Source: Sphingomonas sp. DG1-23
GTDB taxonomy: Bacteria > Pseudomonadota > Alphaproteobacteria > Sphingomonadales > Sphingomonadaceae
Assembly: GCF_030730875.1 (NCBI RefSeq)
Contig: NZ_JAVAMA010000011.1
Location: 124,001 to 188,000, forward strand
Direction of reading: 5' to 3'
Length of the DNA: 64,000 nt
Both the position numbers and the translations under genes were made by a program. Shown here in pieces: positions 34,812-43,263 of the stretch. Position 1 is the first letter of the stretch, and each line of letters begins with the position of its first letter. The notes under the pieces were generated by a model. That model worked only from the letters and a program-made list of their open reading frames with translations, searched no databases and was not told where the DNA came from.

Positions 34812-36095
34812 ATGGCATCCCCCTCCCCCGCGCGGCACCGCCTTCGTTCGATCCTCGGCGGATCGGCGGGCAATCTCGTCGAATGGTATGACTGGTACGC
34901 CTATTCGGCGTTCACGCTGTATTTCGCGCCGCACTTCTTTCCCAAGGGCGATCAGACCGCGCAATTGCTGAACGCCGCTGCGGTATTCGCCGTCGGCTTC
35001 CTGATGCGGCCGATCGGCGGCTGGCTGATGGGAGTCTATGGCGACCGCCACGGGCGCAAGGCCGGGCTGACGCTGTCGGTGACCCTGATGTGCGCGGGAT
35101 CGCTGATCATCGCGTTGACGCCGGGTTACGAGACGATCGGCGCGGCGGCGCCGATGCTGCTGGTGCTCGCGCGGCTGATGCAGGGGCTATCGGTCGGCGG
35201 CGAATATGGCGCGAGCGCGACCTATCTCTCCGAAATGGCGGGCAAGAAGCATCGCGGCTTCTTCTCGAGCTTCCAATATGTGACGCTGATCTCGGGGCAG
35301 TTGGTGGCATTGCTGGTGCTGCTGGTGCTGCAGGCGGTGCTGAGCGAAGCCGCTCTCGACGCATGGGGCTGGCGGATCCCCTTCGCGATCGGCGGGGCGC
35401 TCGCGGTGATCGTGTTCTGGCTGCGACGGCGGCTGGCGGAGACCGAGAGCTTCGAGAATACGCGCGGCGAAGGGCGGCGATCGGGGCTCTTTGCGCTGTT
35501 CCGCGAGCATCCGCGCGAGGCTGCGGTGGTGATGCTGCTCACCGCCGGGGGCACGCTCGCTTTCTATGCCTATTCGATCTACCTGCAGAAATTCCTCGTC
35601 AACACCGCGGGCTTCGACCGGGCGACCGCCTCGCAGATCAACGCGGGCGCGCTGTTCGGTTTCATGCTGATCCAGCCGCTGGCAGGCGCGCTGTCCGACC
35701 GGATCGGACGCAAGCCGCTGATGGTGGGATTCGGGGTGCTGGGGGTGCTGCTGACCTGGCCGATCTTCACCACGCTGGAGAGCGTGCGCAGCCCGTTCGC
35801 GGCGTTCCTGATCATGTTCGGCGCGCTGGTGATCGTGACCGGCTACACCTCGATCAATGCGGTGGTAAAGGCAGAGCTATTCCCCGCACATATCCGCACA
35901 CTGGGCGTGGCGCTGCCATATGCGCTCGCCAACGCATTGTTCGGTGGAACGGCGGAATATGTCGCCTTGTGGTTCAAGGGCGCCGGCTGGGAGCGCGGCT
36001 TCTACTGGTACGTCACTACGATGATCGGGATTTCGCTGATAACCTATCTCAGGATGCGCGATACCGCGAAGCATTCGCGCATCCTCGAGGATTAA
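34812..36095 (+). CDS. MFS transporter, metabolite:H+ symporter (MHS) family
   Basis: The 427-residue protein has twelve hydrophobic helices and the signatures of the MHS family (KgtP/ProP/ShiA relatives). The first helix begins GNLVEWYDWYAYSAFTLYF. The loop 2-3 motif is GVYGDRHGRKAGL. LARLMQGLSVGGEYGAS and FFSSFQYVTLISGQ follow, and the second half repeats the loop motif as DRIGRKPLMVG. Family members bring in dicarboxylates, 2-oxoglutarate, aromatic acids or betaines with protons. The exact substrate is not clear; proximity to the dioxygenase homologue hints at an aromatic or organic acid. It converges on the receiver gene with no spacer. Confidence 0.9.
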   Translation: MASPSPARHRLRSILGGSAGNLVEWYDWYAYSAFTLYFAPHFFPKGDQTAQLLNAAAVFAVGFLMRPIGGWLMGVYGDRHGRKAGLTLSVTLMCAGSLIIALTPGYETIGAAAPMLLVLARLMQGLSVGGEYGASATYLSEMAGKKHRGFFSSFQYVTLISGQLVALLVLLVLQAVLSEAALDAWGWRIPFAIGGALAVIVFWLRRRLAETESFENTRGEGRRSGLFALFREHPREAAVVMLLTAGGTLAFYAYSIYLQKFLVNTAGFDRATASQINAGALFGFMLIQPLAGALSDRIGRKPLMVGFGVLGVLLTWPIFTTLESVRSPFAAFLIMFGALVIVTGYTSINAVVKAELFPAHIRTLGVALPYALANALFGGTAEYVALWFKGAGWERGFYWYVTTMIGISLITYLRMRDTAKHSRILED

Positions 36096-36482
36096 TCAGC
36101 CGAGCATTCCGCCGCTGCGGCTCGCCAATACCCGGCCGATCGAATCGAACAATGCGTCCATCGCCACCGGCTTGAACAGCACGTCGTCGGCACCGAGCGC
36201 GAGGCAGCGCTCGCGCAAGTCGATCGCCGTATCGGCGGTGACGACGATGATGGGCAGTTCGCCCTTGTCGTCGCCGCGCGCGCGGATGCGGCGGATCGTC
36301 TCGAAGCCGTCGGTGCCGGGCATGCGCAGATCGACGAGGACGACGTCGAAATTTTCGGCGTCGATCTTCTCGAGGCCTTCCTCGGCCCAGCTCGCCTCGG
36401 CCATGGTCGCGCCGGCGACGTCGAGCATGTCCTTCACGACCCGCCGATTCATCGGATCGTCCTCGATGAACAGGATGTTCAT
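36096..36482 (-). CDS. Single-domain response regulator (receiver only)
   Basis: The 128-residue protein is one receiver domain. It has the acidic pair in ILFIEDDPMNRRVV, the acceptor Asp in VVLVDLRMPGTDGFE, Thr in IIVVTADTA and Lys in VLFKPVAMD. There is no output domain, so it should pass phosphoryl groups or bind a partner, like CheY/DivK-type proteins. It lies 68 bp downstream of the hybrid kinase on the same strand and may be part of its pathway. Confidence 0.9.
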   Translation of the reverse strand: MNILFIEDDPMNRRVVKDMLDVAGATMAEASWAEEGLEKIDAENFDVVLVDLRMPGTDGFETIRRIRARGDDKGELPIIVVTADTAIDLRERCLALGADDVLFKPVAMDALFDSIGRVLASRSGGMLG

Positions 36483-36550
36483 GGCATGCCGCCGCGCGCG
36501 ACGGTGTGAATCTCTGCGACCGTTTTTATCATATAAAGTGTGCTATCGCG

Positions 36551-39001
36551 CTAAGCCGCCTGGGACACAAGACGGTCGCCACGGCCAGCGTTCAAAATTT
36601 CTTCCGGTTCCGGAACGATGGCGGCGATCAGCGCCGCGCCGGAGACGGGCTTTTCCACGATATTGCCGATACCGGCGGCGGCGAGCTGCCCCCGGATCTC
36701 TGCATCGGGTTTCATCCACAGGACCGCACTGTTGCCCGGCGCGACGGCGGCGACCAATTGCGCGAGGGTGTCCATCGGATCGCCTTCGCCCGCCTTGAGC
36801 GTCCCCTCGTCGACCAGCAGATGGGTGGCGGGGGCCTCGGCGATCAGCGCATGCACCTCTTCGGCGCTGGCGGCGAAACGCAGCGAGGTCAGCCGCGGCT
36901 CGAGCAAGGTGCGGAGCATGCTGCGCGCGATCGGGTTGCGATCGAGGATGAGCATCGCGGCGCCGCTGCGGGCGACGCCCGACACGGGCGCGGCGGGCGT
37001 CTCGGCAGGCACCAGCGGCAGATCGACGGTGAATGCGGTGCCCTGCCCATCGATGCTGTCGACCGAGATCTCGCCGCCCAATGCGCGGGCGAGGTTGCGG
37101 CAGATGGTGAGCCCGAGTCCGGTGCCGCCGAACTTGCGGGTGGTGCCGGCATCGACCTGGCGGAAGGATTCGAAGATCTCCTCGAATTTATCCGCCGGGA
37201 TGCCGATGCCGGTGTCGCTCACGACCAGCCGCAGGCGGCGCGCCGCGCTTTCGCCTTCGGCGACGACGCGCAGGGCAACGCCGCCGCGCTCGGTGAACTT
37301 GATCGCGTTGGACAGGAGATTGAACACGATCTGGCGCAGGCGGCCGGCGTCGCTGACGATCCAGCCGGGAGCGTGGCTGAGCTCGAGGCGGAAGCTGAGC
37401 CCCTTGCCGCGTGCCTGCTCGTCCCACAGCCGCGTCACTTCGCGCAGCGTCGCGCACAGATCCATGGGCGCGGCATCGACGGTGAGGTTGCCGGTCTCCA
37501 TTTTCGCCACGTCGAGGATATCGTCGACGAGGCTGCGCATCGTCACGCCGGCGCCATGGACGATCTCGATGCGATCGCGCGTCGCCGGCTCGAGCCTTGA
37601 ATCGGCGAGCATCACCTGGGTCATGCCGAGGATGCCGTTCAACGGCGTGCGGATCTCGTGGCTGGTGGTGGCGAGGAACTCGGTCTTCGCCTTCAATGCC
37701 TTTTCGAGCGCGATATTGGTGTCGCCGAGGACGATGTTGGTCGCGCGGATCTGGTTGCGGCTGCGGCGCAGCGTGATCAGGCCGAAGCTCAGCAATGCGA
37801 TGATGACCAGCGTCGCGCCGCCGATGCTGAGGAACAGGGTCAGCTGGAACGCGGCAGTGCGGCGCGCCTCCTCGACCTTGAGCATCTGGATGCGGGTCTG
37901 CTGCTCGGCATAATTGAACCGAGCGGCCATCAGCGCCGCGCCGGTCGAGGTCGCGACCTTGGTGGTCTCCTCGTCGAGGCGCTTCATCGCCTCGAGATGC
38001 GCCAGCGCCAGCCTGGGCGCGACGTCGCGCAAAATCTCGTGCGCAAAGAAATGCGAGACCCGGAAATCGCCGGTGGTCGTGGTCAGATCCACGCCGGCGA
38101 AGCATTCGCCGATCAGCCGCACGGCCTTCGCCTTGTCGCCGCGGTCGGAAGCCAGCCGCGCGGCGGTCGCGAGGAGATGCCGCCGCAGGAGATCGGAATC
38201 GGCGTCTTCGACGAGCTTGAACCCGCGCGCCAGGGTGCGGTCCGCCGCGTCGAAATGCTTGAGCTCGACCTGGTTACGCGCGAGATTCACGAGGATGCGC
38301 GCCTCGAGCAAGGGCTTTTCGAGCTGCCGGGCGATGGCCAGAGCGGCCTCATATTCGCGCTCGGCCTCGGCCCTGCCCTGATCGGCCCGGGCGAGGACAT
38401 TGCCCCGGCTGTTGTGCAGCGACAGCGAGAGCGCCGGATCGCCGTCATAGAGTTCGGCTGCCTGGCGATAATATTGCTGCGCGCGATCGTCGTCGTTCGC
38501 GATGCTGTAGAGCGCGCCGATATTCTGTAGCGCGATCGCCTGGCTGCGCTGCTCCCGCACCGAGCCGAAGATCCGGAAAGCTTCCTGATATTTCGCCAGC
38601 GCCTTCACGGCGTCGTCGCCCTGCATGTAGAAGGCGCCCTGCGACATCAGCAGATCGCCGCGGAGCTTGATCGGTTCGGGGATCGACTCGATGAGCCGGA
38701 GGCCCTGTTCGAGAAGCGGCCTCGCGCGCTCCGCCGCATTGCTGCGCAAATGGGCCTCGGCGCCGAGCCACCGGGCAGTGGCGAGCGCCAGCGCGCGCTG
38801 GCGAGTGTCGGGAATGCGGCGGGCGAGCGAATCGATCAGCCCGACATGCCGCAAAGCCTGCGCCTGATCCGCCATCATGCTGCTCTTCGCCGCATCGATC
38901 TGGGTCTGGAGCGGCCTCGGGAAGCCGGAATCCCCGGCACGTGCCGGCTGGCCAGCCGCCAAAGCGACCGCCAGAGCCAGCGTGCCGAGCAGGGCGCGCA
39001 T
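36551..39001 (-). CDS. Hybrid sensor histidine kinase with TPR sensor region
   Basis: The start is the ATG at 39001 (MRALLGTLALAVALAAGQ, 816 residues; a GTG one codon earlier is possible), just at the stop of the EAL gene. A cleavable signal peptide ending near PARAGD is followed by about 380 residues of TPR-like helices in the periplasm. A transmembrane helix (FLSIGGATLVIIALLSFGLI) leads to HisKA (FLATTSHEIRTPLNGILGM) and an ATPase domain (DTGIGIPADKFEEIFESF, GGTGLGLTICRNLARALGG). The C-terminal receiver is degenerate: its first strand reads MLILDRNP with one acidic residue, but LLVDEGTL and NIVEKPVS keep the Asp and Lys. The frame upstream of the start overlaps the EAL gene and is not used. 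Confidence 0.88.
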   Translation of the reverse strand: MRALLGTLALAVALAAGQPARAGDSGFPRPLQTQIDAAKSSMMADQAQALRHVGLIDSLARRIPDTRQRALALATARWLGAEAHLRSNAAERARPLLEQGLRLIESIPEPIKLRGDLLMSQGAFYMQGDDAVKALAKYQEAFRIFGSVREQRSQAIALQNIGALYSIANDDDRAQQYYRQAAELYDGDPALSLSLHNSRGNVLARADQGRAEAEREYEAALAIARQLEKPLLEARILVNLARNQVELKHFDAADRTLARGFKLVEDADSDLLRRHLLATAARLASDRGDKAKAVRLIGECFAGVDLTTTTGDFRVSHFFAHEILRDVAPRLALAHLEAMKRLDEETTKVATSTGAALMAARFNYAEQQTRIQMLKVEEARRTAAFQLTLFLSIGGATLVIIALLSFGLITLRRSRNQIRATNIVLGDTNIALEKALKAKTEFLATTSHEIRTPLNGILGMTQVMLADSRLEPATRDRIEIVHGAGVTMRSLVDDILDVAKMETGNLTVDAAPMDLCATLREVTRLWDEQARGKGLSFRLELSHAPGWIVSDAGRLRQIVFNLLSNAIKFTERGGVALRVVAEGESAARRLRLVVSDTGIGIPADKFEEIFESFRQVDAGTTRKFGGTGLGLTICRNLARALGGEISVDSIDGQGTAFTVDLPLVPAETPAAPVSGVARSGAAMLILDRNPIARSMLRTLLEPRLTSLRFAASAEEVHALIAEAPATHLLVDEGTLKAGEGDPMDTLAQLVAAVAPGNSAVLWMKPDAEIRGQLAAAGIGNIVEKPVSGAALIAAIVPEPEEILNAGRGDRLVSQAA

Positions 39002-40449
39002 CACGCGCGCTTCCAGAAGCTTTCGGGCCGGATGAAGGACTGCACATTGCTCGCGCTGGCGAGATGGGCCTCGTCGGCGAGATATTTGCGGAAAGCATCG
39101 AAGCCGAGGGGACGCGAGAGCAGATAGCCCTGAACCATGTCGCATCCCATCACGCTGAGCAACGCCAGAGCCGACGGCGTCTCGACGCCTTCGGCAGTGA
39201 CTTCCATCTCGAGCGCGTGTGCCAGATCGATCGTCGAGCGGACGATCAGCGGATCGCGATTGCTCGAGGTCAGTTGCATCACGAACATCTTGTCGATCTT
39301 GAGTTCGTTGGCGGGCAACCGCTTCAAATAAGCGAGCGAGGAGAGTCCCGCGCCATAATCGTCGATCGCGAGCTGAACCCCGATATCGGCAAAGGTCTGG
39401 AGATGCTGGATCGCAATATCGGGATCGCGGATCACTGCGGTCTCGGTAATCTCGAAGCCGAGCCTGGCACCGCCCGCCGCGACGATCGCGCAGGCTTCCT
39501 TCACGAAATCGGAATCGGCGAGGAGCATGCCCGAGATATTGAGGAACAGGGTGATGTCGTGCCCTTCGGCAGCGAGCTGCTTCTGATCCGCGATAACCTG
39601 ATGCAGCGTCCACATCGTCAACGCGCCGATCTCGCCCGCTTCCTCCGCGACCGAAATGAAGTCGCCCGGCAGGATGAGCCCGCGTTGCGGGTGCTGCCAG
39701 CGGACCAGCGCCTCCGCGCTGGCGATCTCCTGGCGTCGGACATGGACCTTGGGCTGATACTGCAGGAACATCTCGCCATCGGCGATCGCGCGGGGAAGCT
39801 CGCGCATCAGCGTCAGGCGATCGAAAGCGAGATCGGCGCGCGACAGATCGAGCATCACGACCTTGTTCTCGCGGCGCGCCTGTTCGAGAGCCGATTCAGC
39901 GGCCTCGGTCAGCCGGACATCGTCGCAATCCTCGATCGGCGCGGCGGCGACGCCGAACTGCATCTGGAGCTGATATTCCTCGCCGTCGAGATCGAACGGG
40001 CGGGCGAGCGCCTTGCGCAGCCGCTGTATGTCCGCAGCGCCCGTGTCGGCCGCCTCGCGTTCGAAGCCGATCTCGATCAGCGCGCGGCCGGCGGTCAGAA
40101 TCCGGACATCGGGAAGCAGCCTGGCGATTCGCTCCGCGACATCGAGAACCAGCGCATCCGCCCGCGGCCGACCGAGATGGCGGCGCAGCGCCGCGAAGTT
40201 CACAATCTCACATTGGGACAGAATCCGCCAATAGCCGCAACCTTGGCGCGATCCATTTTCGCTCTCCGTCCGGGGCGGAGACAGCGGTGGGCGCTGCGGG
40301 GATGCCGACTGGCCGGAATTGCGCGCGCACGCGCCGGGGCCCGGCCGCGAAAGCGTTTTCGCAGCGATTCCACTGGTTTCCACAGATCGCACGACCGCGC
40401 GTGGCGCAGCGTCCCCCCTGGGCACCGAAGGCTCAGACCCACCCGACAT
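39001..40449 (-). CDS. EAL-domain cyclic-di-GMP phosphodiesterase with degenerate GGDEF-like region
   Basis: The 482-residue protein starts with about 75 residues of low-complexity basic sequence. A GGDEF-like fold with no GGDEF signature follows (FAALRRHLGRPRADALVLD to residue about 205). The EAL domain is complete: SAEALVRWQHPQRG, LFLNISGML, FEITETAVI, AIDDYGAGLSSLAYLKRL, LKIDKMFVMQL and VTAEGVETPSALALL. The catalytic Glu of EAL, the Asn, the Asp pair of DDYGAG and the Lys are all present, so hydrolysis of c-di-GMP is likely. It overlaps the hybrid kinase gene by one to four bases. Such enzymes often lower polysaccharide output. Confidence 0.9.
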   Translation of the reverse strand: MSGGSEPSVPRGDAAPRAVVRSVETSGIAAKTLSRPGPGACARNSGQSASPQRPPLSPPRTESENGSRQGCGYWRILSQCEIVNFAALRRHLGRPRADALVLDVAERIARLLPDVRILTAGRALIEIGFEREAADTGAADIQRLRKALARPFDLDGEEYQLQMQFGVAAAPIEDCDDVRLTEAAESALEQARRENKVVMLDLSRADLAFDRLTLMRELPRAIADGEMFLQYQPKVHVRRQEIASAEALVRWQHPQRGLILPGDFISVAEEAGEIGALTMWTLHQVIADQKQLAAEGHDITLFLNISGMLLADSDFVKEACAIVAAGGARLGFEITETAVIRDPDIAIQHLQTFADIGVQLAIDDYGAGLSSLAYLKRLPANELKIDKMFVMQLTSSNRDPLIVRSTIDLAHALEMEVTAEGVETPSALALLSVMGCDMVQGYLLSRPLGFDAFRKYLADEAHLASASNVQSFIRPESFWKRA

Positions 40450-40610
40450 GTGCCTCGTCCTAAGGGCTGACCCTTGAAGGAACGGTTAAGCTGCACGCCG
40501 CGGCGAGAACGTTCACAGGATGGTTAACTACGCAGAAATCCTGATTGATTAGTCGTTAATCTCCCCTTAACCACCTGAATCGCGCAGCACTGCGCACCGA
40601 TGGGAGATCA

Positions 40611-40676
40611 ATGATGTTCGCGTTTGGCCTTCTTTTCCGCGAAAAGAGCACGGGCGAAGAAATTCGTCCGTTCTGA
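40611..40676 (+). CDS. Short ORF (21 residues) in a mini transcription unit
   Basis: MMFAFGLLFREKSTGEEIRP then F-stop is read from ATG 40611 (or 40614), with GGGAG about 6 bases upstream. The first half is hydrophobic and the second charged. It is followed by a large hairpin and an intrinsic terminator, so it may be a leader peptide, a small membrane peptide or simply part of a small RNA. No family is recognised. The stretch 40450-40610 upstream holds only AT-richer sequence with a possible TTGATT -35 at 40545-40550. Confidence 0.45.
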   Translation: MMFAFGLLFREKSTGEEIRPF

Positions 40677-40688
40677 ATTTCGTCACTT

Positions 40689-40740
40689 CCGGGCCGGCGG
40701 TGAGGCGACTTCAGCAGTGAAGGCGCGCTGACCGGCCCGG
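40689..40740 (+). ncRNA. Strong RNA hairpin, candidate structured RNA element
   Basis: CCGGGCCGG (40689-40697) pairs perfectly with CCGGCCCGG (40732-40740), and inside it CTTCA (40709-40713) pairs with TGAAG (40718-40722) around a GCAG loop. The element lies between the short ORF and the terminator. No known riboswitch or small RNA family is recognised. Confidence 0.5.
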
Positions 40741-40751
40741 ACGACTATTCG

Positions 40752-40781
40752 AAGCGGCCTGGGGGACCCGGCCGCTTTTTT
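40752..40781 (+). terminator. Rho-independent terminator
   Basis: AAGCGGCC (40752-40759) and GGCCGCTT (40770-40777) form a GC-rich stem followed by a run of six T. It ends the small unit that starts before 40611, and it lies about 107 bp before the ugd start, so ugd needs its own promoter or readthrough. Confidence 0.85.
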
Positions 40782-40887
40782 CATGTCCGCGGACGGCGTT
40801 ATCGCGCCAGGCCCGCCCATGCCGCACTTGCCCCCCGCCGCCGGTCGGTTAAGGGCCAATGATCTTCACTACAAAGAGGGTCAGACC

Positions 40888-42204
40888 TTGCGCATCGCGA
40901 TGATCGGCACCGGCTATGTGGGCCTCGTCTCCGGCGCCTGCTTCTCGGACTTCGGCCATGAGGTCGTCTGCGTCGACAAGGACGCGCGCAAGATCGAGCT
41001 GCTCCATCAAAATGTGATGCCGATCTACGAGCCGGGGCTGGCCGAGCTGGTCGCCTCGAACGTCAAGGCGGGGCGCCTGACCTTCACCACTGACCTGGCC
41101 GAGGGCGTCAAGGACGCCGACGCCGTGTTCATCGCGGTCGGCACTCCCAGCCGCCGCGGCGACGGGCATGCCGATCTTACCTATGTTTACGCAGCGGCGC
41201 GCGAGATCGCCGCGAATCTGACCCGGCCCAGCGTGATCGTCACCAAGTCTACCGTACCGGTGGGTACCGGCGACGAAGTCGAGCGGATCATCGCCGAAGT
41301 CGCCCCCGACAGCGGCGCCAAGGTCGTGTCCAATCCCGAATTCCTGCGCGAGGGCGCAGCGATCGAAGACTTCAAGCGCCCCGACCGGGTGGTCGTCGGC
41401 ACCGACGACGAAACGGCGCGCGAAGTGATGCGGCAGATCTACCGGCCGCTGTCGCTCAATCAGAACGCGCCACTGCTGTTCACCGGCCGACGCACCTCGG
41501 AGCTGATCAAATACGCCGCGAACGCGTTCCTCGCGGTCAAGATCACCTTCATCAACGAGATTGCCGATCTCTGCGAGGCAGTGGGTGCCGATGTGCAGGA
41601 AGTGTCGCGCGGGATCGGCATGGACAATCGCATCGGCGCCAAGTTCCTCCATGCCGGCCCCGGCTATGGCGGCTCATGCTTCCCCAAGGACACGCTCGCG
41701 CTGCTCAAGACCGCCGCGGACAACGAGACTCCGCAGCGCATCGTGGAGGCGACCGTCCAGGTGAACGACGCGCGCAAGCGTGCAATGGGGCGCAAGGTGA
41801 TCAAGGCGATGGGCGGCGACGCGCACGGCAAGACCGTGGCGGTGCTCGGCCTCACCTTCAAGCCGAACACCGACGACATGCGCGACGCGCCGAGCCTGTC
41901 GGTGATCGCGGCGCTGCAGGATGCCGGCGCGACGGTGCGCGCATACGATCCCGAAGGCGTCGAACAGGCGCGGCCGATGCTGCAGGGCGTCGAATTCTGC
42001 CCGAGCCCCTATGTCGCGGCAGAGGGCGCCGACGCGCTGGTAATCGTCACCGAATGGGACGAATTCCGCGCGCTCGATCTCGGCCGGATGGCGAAGACGC
42101 TCAACACGCCATTGCTGGTCGACCTGCGCAATATCTACCCGCCGGCCGAGGCGGCGCGCGCGGGGCTGACGCTGGTGGGCGTGGGCAAACCCAGAGCCGG
42201 CTGA
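40888..42204 (+). CDS. ugd: UDP-glucose 6-dehydrogenase
   Basis: I choose the TTG at 40888 (protein begins LRIAMIGTGYVGLVSG, 438 residues), because AAAGAGGG lies 7 bases upstream and the length fits the family. The longer frame adds 35 residues with no fold. Motifs are the Rossmann GTGYVGLVSGACF, TKSTVPVGTGDEV, NPEFLREGAAIEDF, the catalytic Cys in GGSCFPKDTLAL, and the C-terminal GLTFKPNTDDMRDAPS. The enzyme makes UDP-glucuronate from UDP-glucose for polysaccharides. It converges on rmlB with stop codons next to each other. It is distinct from the WecC-like paralogue at 2464-3732. Confidence 0.94.
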   Translation: MRIAMIGTGYVGLVSGACFSDFGHEVVCVDKDARKIELLHQNVMPIYEPGLAELVASNVKAGRLTFTTDLAEGVKDADAVFIAVGTPSRRGDGHADLTYVYAAAREIAANLTRPSVIVTKSTVPVGTGDEVERIIAEVAPDSGAKVVSNPEFLREGAAIEDFKRPDRVVVGTDDETAREVMRQIYRPLSLNQNAPLLFTGRRTSELIKYAANAFLAVKITFINEIADLCEAVGADVQEVSRGIGMDNRIGAKFLHAGPGYGGSCFPKDTLALLKTAADNETPQRIVEATVQVNDARKRAMGRKVIKAMGGDAHGKTVAVLGLTFKPNTDDMRDAPSLSVIAALQDAGATVRAYDPEGVEQARPMLQGVEFCPSPYVAAEGADALVIVTEWDEFRALDLGRMAKTLNTPLLVDLRNIYPPAEAARAGLTLVGVGKPRAG

Positions 42205-43263
42205 TCAGACGACCTTGCCGAGCCGTTCGCCGGCATAGGTCGAGGCGCGGATCGGCTCCCACCAGTCGCGATTGGCAAGATACCAGTCCACCGTGCACGC
42301 CAGTCCCGTCGCGAAGCTTTCGCGCGGCGCCCAGCCCAGCTCGCGCCCGGCCTTGGCGGGATCGATCGCGTAGCGGCGGTCATGTCCGGGACGATCGGCC
42401 ACGAAGGTGATCAGCGAACGGCGGCGCGTACCGGACAACGGCTGACGCGCGTCGAGGATGTCGCAGATCGATTCGACGACGCTCAGATTGGTCGCTTCCG
42501 CACGGCCGCCGATCAAATAGGTCTCGCCGACGCGCCCCTGGGTCAGCACCTTCTCCAGCGCGTCGGCATGATCCTCGACATACAGCCAGTCGCGGACGTT
42601 CTCGCCGCGGCCGTACACCGGCAGCTTCTTGCCCTCGAGCGCATTGAGAATAGTGAGCGGGATCAATTTCTCGGGGAAATGCCACGGGCCGTAATTGTTC
42701 GAGCAGTTCGAAAGCACCACCGGCAGGGCATAGGTTTCGTGCCACGCACGGACGAAATGGTCCGACGCCGCCTTGGAGGCGGAGTAAGGCGAGGATGGCG
42801 CATAAGGCGTGGTTTCGGTGAAGACGCCGCTGTCGAAGGGGAGATCGCCGAACACCTCGTCGGTCGAGACATGGTGGAAACGGAAGGCGTCGCGTTCGCC
42901 CGAAGGCAGCGACCGCCAATGTTCCAGCGCGGCGTCGAGCAGCCGCACCGTGCCGACGACATTGGTCTCGACGAAGGCGGCAGGAGAATCGATGGAGCGG
43001 TCGACATGCGTCTCGGCCGCGAGATGCATGATGCCCTCCAGCCGCTCCTCCCGGAGCAGGCGCAGCGCAGTCGCAGTGTCGGCGATGTCGGCCTCTACGA
43101 AACGGAAATTGGGTGCGGCCGCCACATCGCGGAGCGAGGCGCGATTGCCGGCATAGGTCAGCTTGTCGAGACAGACGACGTGATAGCCCCGCGCCACCAG
43201 CCGGCGGCACACTGCCGAGCCGATGAATCCGGCCCCGCCGGTGACCAACACGCGCCGGATCAT
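42205..43263 (-). CDS. rmlB: dTDP-glucose 4,6-dehydratase
   Basis: This 352-residue short-chain dehydrogenase/reductase has the NAD-binding start VTGGAGFIGSAVCRRLV. It also has HLAAETHVDRSID, the catalytic STDEVFGDL and the YSASKAASDHFVRAW Tyr-x3-Lys pair, and NNYGPWHFPEKLIP. It converts dTDP-glucose to dTDP-4-keto-6-deoxyglucose. It overlaps rmlA by 4 bp and is translated after it. rmlC and rmlD are not in this window, so the final sugar (rhamnose or another 6-deoxyhexose) cannot be concluded from these genes alone. Confidence 0.95.
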   Translation of the reverse strand: MIRRVLVTGGAGFIGSAVCRRLVARGYHVVCLDKLTYAGNRASLRDVAAAPNFRFVEADIADTATALRLLREERLEGIMHLAAETHVDRSIDSPAAFVETNVVGTVRLLDAALEHWRSLPSGERDAFRFHHVSTDEVFGDLPFDSGVFTETTPYAPSSPYSASKAASDHFVRAWHETYALPVVLSNCSNNYGPWHFPEKLIPLTILNALEGKKLPVYGRGENVRDWLYVEDHADALEKVLTQGRVGETYLIGGRAEATNLSVVESICDILDARQPLSGTRRRSLITFVADRPGHDRRYAIDPAKAGRELGWAPRESFATGLACTVDWYLANRDWWEPIRASTYAGERLGKVV

